Shown piece after piece: positions 14,535 through 17,138 of a stretch of 17,138 nucleotides of DNA. The DNA lies in assembly GCA_035763085.1 (NCBI GenBank), contig DASUBV010000204.1:1-17138 (forward strand), given 5' to 3'. The notes beneath the pieces are model-generated. The model ran no database searches, was not told where the DNA came from, and worked only from the letters and a program-made list of their open reading frames with translations. The translations under genes were made by a program, and so were the position numbers. This stretch comes from DASUBV01 sp035763085. GTDB taxonomy: Bacteria > Actinomycetota > Actinomycetes > Streptosporangiales > Streptosporangiaceae. Within the stretch, counting starts at the first letter, position 1. Each line of letters starts with the position of its first letter.

Positions 14535-15034
14535 TGCGCGCCCGCCTCCGCGTGCGCGGCTGACTGCATCTGCTGCTGCTCGGCGCGCAGGTCGGCGACG
14601 GTCCGGCACTGGCAGCAGACGCACTGGCTCAGGCACGTACACCAGCCCTTGCAGCCGCTCTTGCCGATGCAGTCGTAGCAGACCTTGTAGCCGTAGCCCT
14701 GGCCCATGTTCATGCAGGCAATCCAGGTCCCGCTGGGCCACTCGCAGCGGTAGCCCTGGCGGTTGAAGCAGTTGCTGCTCGTCGAGCCCTTGCACAGGTG
14801 GTAGCCCTTCGGGCAGCCCGTGCCGGGGCAGCCCGAGCAGCGCCGGGTCGGCCCGCAGTGGCAGACCTCCGCCGCCTCCGCCGGCCGCTGGCCCAGCGAC
14901 AGGGCGGCAATCCCCGCCGTCCCGCCGACCATCGCGCTGCGCAGCGCATCCCGGCGGCTCAGCCTCCGGGCCGTGCGCTCCGCCATGCTGCCGATCCCGG
15001 CGTCCAGGCGCGCACCCCAACGCGTCCACCCCAT
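14531..15034 (-). CDS. Tat-exported 18-cysteine protein resembling the methylamine dehydrogenase light chain
   Basis: The 167-residue protein has a twin-arginine-like leader (SRRDALR at 26-32, hydrophobic 35-48, possible cleavage near AEA at 52-54). Its mature part has 18 cysteines (58, 60, 66, 69, 74, 81, 89, 97, 107, 119, 122, 128, 132, 134, 138, 140, 141, 143), enough for nine disulfides. CPKG at 74-77, TWIAC at 103-107 and the CYDC/GWCTC blocks recall the pattern around the first TTQ tryptophan of the MADH light chain (CPPG, SWVASC, RDCC, CPC). Trp 104 would be that residue. No Trp follows Cys 134, so the second TTQ residue is missing. Neighbouring MauE- and MauD-like genes support the relationship. 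A GGGAGA eight bases upstream supports the ATG at 15034. It could instead be an unrelated Cys-rich exported protein. Confidence 0.68.
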   Translation of the reverse strand: MGWTRWGARLDAGIGSMAERTARRLSRRDALRSAMVGGTAGIAALSLGQRPAEAAEVCHCGPTRRCSGCPGTGCPKGYHLCKGSTSSNCFNRQGYRCEWPSGTWIACMNMGQGYGYKVCYDCIGKSGCKGWCTCLSQCVCCQCRTVADLRAEQQQMQSAAHAEAGAH

Positions 15035-15110
15035 GAGCGCGATCTCCCTTCTCGCGGCCGGCGGCCCTGGCCGGGCCGTTCGTGCGGTCCTTCGGTCAGC
15101 GGGCCCGCCG

Positions 15111-15178
15111 GCCGGCTCGCTGTGCTGGCCCCGCTCCCCGGCGCGGCGCCCTTGCTGGCGCCCCGCCGGCTCGCTGTG
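15111..15178. repeat. 14-bp direct repeat in the spacer before the Cys-rich gene
   Basis: GCCGGCTCGCTGTG occurs at 15111-15124 and again at 15165-15178, with start points 54 bp apart. Both copies lie in the 144-bp gap between the MauD-like gene and the Cys-rich gene, upstream of the latter. They could be paired protein-binding sites or the trace of a small duplication. Confidence 0.5.
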
Positions 15179-15838
15179 TCATCCGGTTACCGGAAGCAGG
15201 TCCGGCGGCGCGGGCAGCAGGCAAGCCTGGCCGTAAGCGCGAACCTCGGCGAGCCGGACCGCGGTCCCCGCGGCCCGCACCACGCCGCCGGCATCGATGG
15301 CGACCAGCAAGGGCGTGGCCGTGGCCCGGTAGGGCTCCAGGTCGTCGCGGTCCAGCGGGCGGCCGATCTCCAGCGTGGCCGCCCGGAAGACCGCCGAGAT
15401 CTGCAGGTAGCTCGGCGGGTCGGAGGTCAGCAGCAGCACCCGCACGCCGTCGAGGTCGCCGGCCTCGCGCGCCGCGCCGAGCGAGGTCACCAGCTCCTCG
15501 CAGGACGGGCAGGTCGGGTCGACGAAGGCGAGCAAGGCCGGCTGCCCGCCGCCGGGCACGAAGGCACAGACCTGACCGGCCCGGCCGTCGGCCTCCCCGT
15601 GCTGGCCGGGGCGGCCAGCGCCTTCGGACGGGGCGTCCGCGCCGTCGGCCTGCCCGCCGCCGGACAGCCGCGTGTAGTCGATCTTGCCGGGCTGGCTGCC
15701 GGCCGGCGGCCCGAGCTCGGCGGGCTGCCCGGACCGGCCCATGACCCGGCCCAGCTGGCGGTAGGCCGTGAGCACCAGCAGGCCCAGGGCCAGCAGCATG
15801 GCCCACTGCGCGTCGGCCAGGAACACCGGGATCCTCAC
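15179..15838 (-). CDS. MauD/TlpA-like membrane-anchored thioredoxin
   Basis: The 219-residue protein, from the GTG at 15838, has an N-terminal membrane anchor (about 12-26), a hydrophilic Gly/Ala linker (about 35-95) and a thioredoxin-like domain with the active-site motif CPSC (110-113) in AFVDPTCPSC. A probable cis-Pro loop is ATATPLLVAI. MauD proteins with this layout are needed for disulfide formation and stability of the methylamine dehydrogenase light chain. The GTG overlaps the TGA of the MauE-like gene (GTGA), and a near-perfect GGAGGTGAT lies just upstream, so the start is secure; the frame opens further upstream to 16072 only as shadow. Cys 91 and Cys 211 are additional. The Cys-rich protein encoded next is the obvious client. 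Confidence 0.8.
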   Translation of the reverse strand: MRIPVFLADAQWAMLLALGLLVLTAYRQLGRVMGRSGQPAELGPPAGSQPGKIDYTRLSGGGQADGADAPSEGAGRPGQHGEADGRAGQVCAFVPGGGQPALLAFVDPTCPSCEELVTSLGAAREAGDLDGVRVLLLTSDPPSYLQISAVFRAATLEIGRPLDRDDLEPYRATATPLLVAIDAGGVVRAAGTAVRLAEVRAYGQACLLPAPPDLLPVTG

Positions 15839-16404
15839 GACATCACCTCCGGGAGCGCGGCGCGGCTCGCCGCCAGGGCCCTGGCGGCGGTGCAGGCGAC
15901 GAACGCGATCAGGCAGGCGCCGGCCAGCAGCAGGCGGTCGCTGAGGCTGAGCCGGACCGCCGGGGCCGGGACGCCGGCCATGGCCAGGGCGGCCAGCGCC
16001 GCGATGAGGACAGCGCGGCCGATGCCCGCCCGGTCGAAGCGGCGCTGCGACAAGGCGCCGAAGCACCGGCACGACCGGCCCCGGTGGAACGCGTAGCCCG
16101 CCACCGAGACCAGCTCGAACGCGCAGCCGGCGGCCAGCACGACCGGGTTGACCCAGGCCACCGCCGGGCAGGTCAGGCTGACGGTCCCCAGGGCCAGCTC
16201 GCCGAGCGCGACAGACAGGGCCAGGCGGCGCAGCAGCGGCTGGCCGACGGCCGACCCGGCCACGCGGCGCGGGGTGAACAGCCGCAGCGCCGCGGCGAAG
16301 CCGGCCAGGTCGGCCAGCTTGGCCCCGCCGGCGACCAGGAGCATGACGGCGAGGACCGCCTTGGCCCCGAGGATCACGACCGCGCCGCCGCCGGTGACTG
16401 TCAT
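15835..16404 (-). CDS. MauE/DoxX-like redox membrane protein
   Basis: The 189-residue membrane protein has about four helices (about 8-26, 61-79, 85-103, 130-150, with a further hydrophobic stretch at 153-175). The distinctive motif GRSCRCFGALS carries Cys 112 and Cys 114, corresponding to the Cys-x-Cys-Phe-Gly motif of MauE family proteins. MauE is required with MauD for maturation of the methylamine dehydrogenase light chain, and related proteins act in other exported-thiol pathways. The ATG at 16404 lies two bases after the stop of the preceding gene and has GGGAG upstream; the open frame to 16443 overlaps that gene. Its stop overlaps the start of the MauD-like gene by four bases. Additional cysteines (79, 94, and one near 159) lie in or near helices. 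Confidence 0.8.
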   Translation of the reverse strand: MTVTGGGAVVILGAKAVLAVMLLVAGGAKLADLAGFAAALRLFTPRRVAGSAVGQPLLRRLALSVALGELALGTVSLTCPAVAWVNPVVLAAGCAFELVSVAGYAFHRGRSCRCFGALSQRRFDRAGIGRAVLIAALAALAMAGVPAPAVRLSLSDRLLLAGACLIAFVACTAARALAASRAALPEVMS

Positions 16405-16406
16405 GG

Positions 16407-17048
16407 TCAGGCTCCCGCGCGGGCCAGGCGGCGGCGCGGCCACCGGGGGGCGGGAACTTCGGCCGGGTCGACCGGAATGCCGGCCAGCTGGCGCAGCTTG
16501 GCGACCTGCCAGTCGTAGTTGAGCAGGCTGGAGGCGCGCACCAGGCCGCCGGAATCGACGAAGATCGCGAACGGGCCGACCCGCACGTTGTAGTCCGCGT
16601 ACAGGGCGGGCGTCCCGGTCAGGACCGGCACTGCGCCCAGGCCCAGCATCGCCAGCAGCGGCGCGGCCAGGTCGTTTTGCTGCCGCAGCAGCACGACCGT
16701 CTCCAGCCCGGGGTCGCCGGCGACCAGCTCGCGCAGCCCGTCCAGCACCGACGGGAACGACCTGAGCGAGTGGTCAGCGAAGATGACCAGCTGCAGCGGC
16801 CCGGCGGGCGGCGAGGCATGCCGGGCGCCTAACGAGTCCGGCAGCGTCCAGGACGGAGCGCGCTGGCCGCGGGCCAGCCCGTCATGCTCCAGGGCCTGCG
16901 GCCCGGACAGGTACACCTGCGCGGTGCCGAGGATGACCAGCATGGCTGCCGCGCACAAGATCGCGGCCACCACCACGAACGCGATGGCCCCCGTCATCCC
17001 GGCCGCGCCGGATAACCAGGTCCCCAGCCCATGCCCAGAAATAATCAT
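16407..17048 (-). CDS. Thioredoxin-like membrane protein lacking the CxxC motif
   Basis: The 213-residue protein has an N-terminal membrane segment (about 18-43) and a thioredoxin/MauD-like domain (LVIFADHSLRSFPSVLDGL, then VRVGPFAIFVDSGGLVRAS). The position where related proteins have CxxC reads S-L-R-S (94-97). The only cysteine is in the membrane segment (32), so the protein cannot carry out dithiol exchange by itself. It may be a chaperone-like or scaffold partner of the MauE/MauD pair. The ATG at 17048 has AGGGCAG nearby; an internal ATG at 16997 is an alternative. The gene appears to head the operon. The 90 bp upstream to the window end show no convincing promoter hexamers. Confidence 0.7.
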   Translation of the reverse strand: MIISGHGLGTWLSGAAGMTGAIAFVVVAAILCAAAMLVILGTAQVYLSGPQALEHDGLARGQRAPSWTLPDSLGARHASPPAGPLQLVIFADHSLRSFPSVLDGLRELVAGDPGLETVVLLRQQNDLAAPLLAMLGLGAVPVLTGTPALYADYNVRVGPFAIFVDSGGLVRASSLLNYDWQVAKLRQLAGIPVDPAEVPAPRWPRRRLARAGA

Positions 17049-17138
17049 CTGCCCTGACGGAGGTCAAGGGGGGCACATCAGGCGCGTGTTTATGGGAGAA
17101 CACACAGATCCGGGCGAGCCACCGCAGATGTCACTAAG

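Noticed and set aside
14304..15029. One 241-residue minus-strand protein across the Cys-rich gene and the small membrane protein.
   Set aside because: Its first two thirds are the out-of-frame reading of the Cys-rich gene. Only the last 76 codons, after the TTGA overlap, look like protein.
14798..16096. A 432-codon plus-strand frame over the MauE/MauD-like genes.
   Set aside because: It is antisense to genes with recognisable motifs and coupled starts, and has no domain of its own.
16882..17103. A 73-codon minus-strand frame at the right end, beginning MFSHKHAPD.
   Set aside because: Most of it overlaps the SxxS thioredoxin-like gene in another frame. There is no ribosome binding site of note and the composition turns into shadow after 20 residues.

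Overview
The window is very GC-rich (by eye well above 70%), with strong G/C bias at third codon positions, GTG/TTG starts, tightly overlapping operons and several Ala/Pro/Gly-rich lipoproteins. This fits a high-GC actinomycete (Actinomycetota) chromosome. I cannot name a genus. There are no rRNA or tRNA genes, insertion sequences, phage genes or CRISPR arrays that I can recognise.

Layout. (1) 1-1391, minus strand: the N-terminal part of a Cys-rich protein of the kind that precedes pentapeptide repeats, cut by the window edge, and an NAD(P)-dependent epimerase/reductase. (2) 1469-5881, minus strand: a four-gene operon for an oxyanion importer of the molybdate/tungstate type, in the order lipoprotein binding protein, permease, ATPase with a C-terminal TOBE-like domain, then an XRE-type regulator fused to a periplasmic-binding-protein-like domain. 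A long imperfect palindrome lies just upstream of the first gene. (3) 6266-8781, plus strand: two paralogous membrane-anchored DUF929 thioredoxin-fold proteins flanking a VKOR-family disulfide-forming membrane protein. The first two are translationally coupled, and the third has a leaderless-type promoter. (4) 8980-12982: a small lipoprotein, a zinc N-acetylmuramoyl-L-alanine amidase lipoprotein, a short-chain dehydrogenase, and a large low-complexity membrane protein. (5) 13094-17048, minus strand: a cluster resembling the maturation part of a methylamine-dehydrogenase (mau) locus. It holds a thioredoxin-like membrane protein that has lost its CxxC, a MauE-like membrane protein, a MauD-like CPSC thioredoxin, a twin-arginine-exported protein with 18 cysteines that resembles the MADH light chain, two small membrane proteins in one frame separated by a single TGA, and a secreted beta-rich protein.

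How the parts may work together. Regions 3 and 5 both concern thiol oxidation outside the membrane. The VKOR/DUF929 set would make disulfides in general. The MauE/MauD-like pair would fold the Cys-rich protein. That protein keeps a light-chain-like Cys pattern and one Trp at the position of the first TTQ tryptophan, but no Trp follows where the second should be. No large subunit, MauG or amicyanin gene is visible. The cluster is therefore the best candidate here for an undescribed system: an exported, heavily disulfide-bonded light-chain-like protein put to another use. The link between the two redox regions is inference from proximity only.
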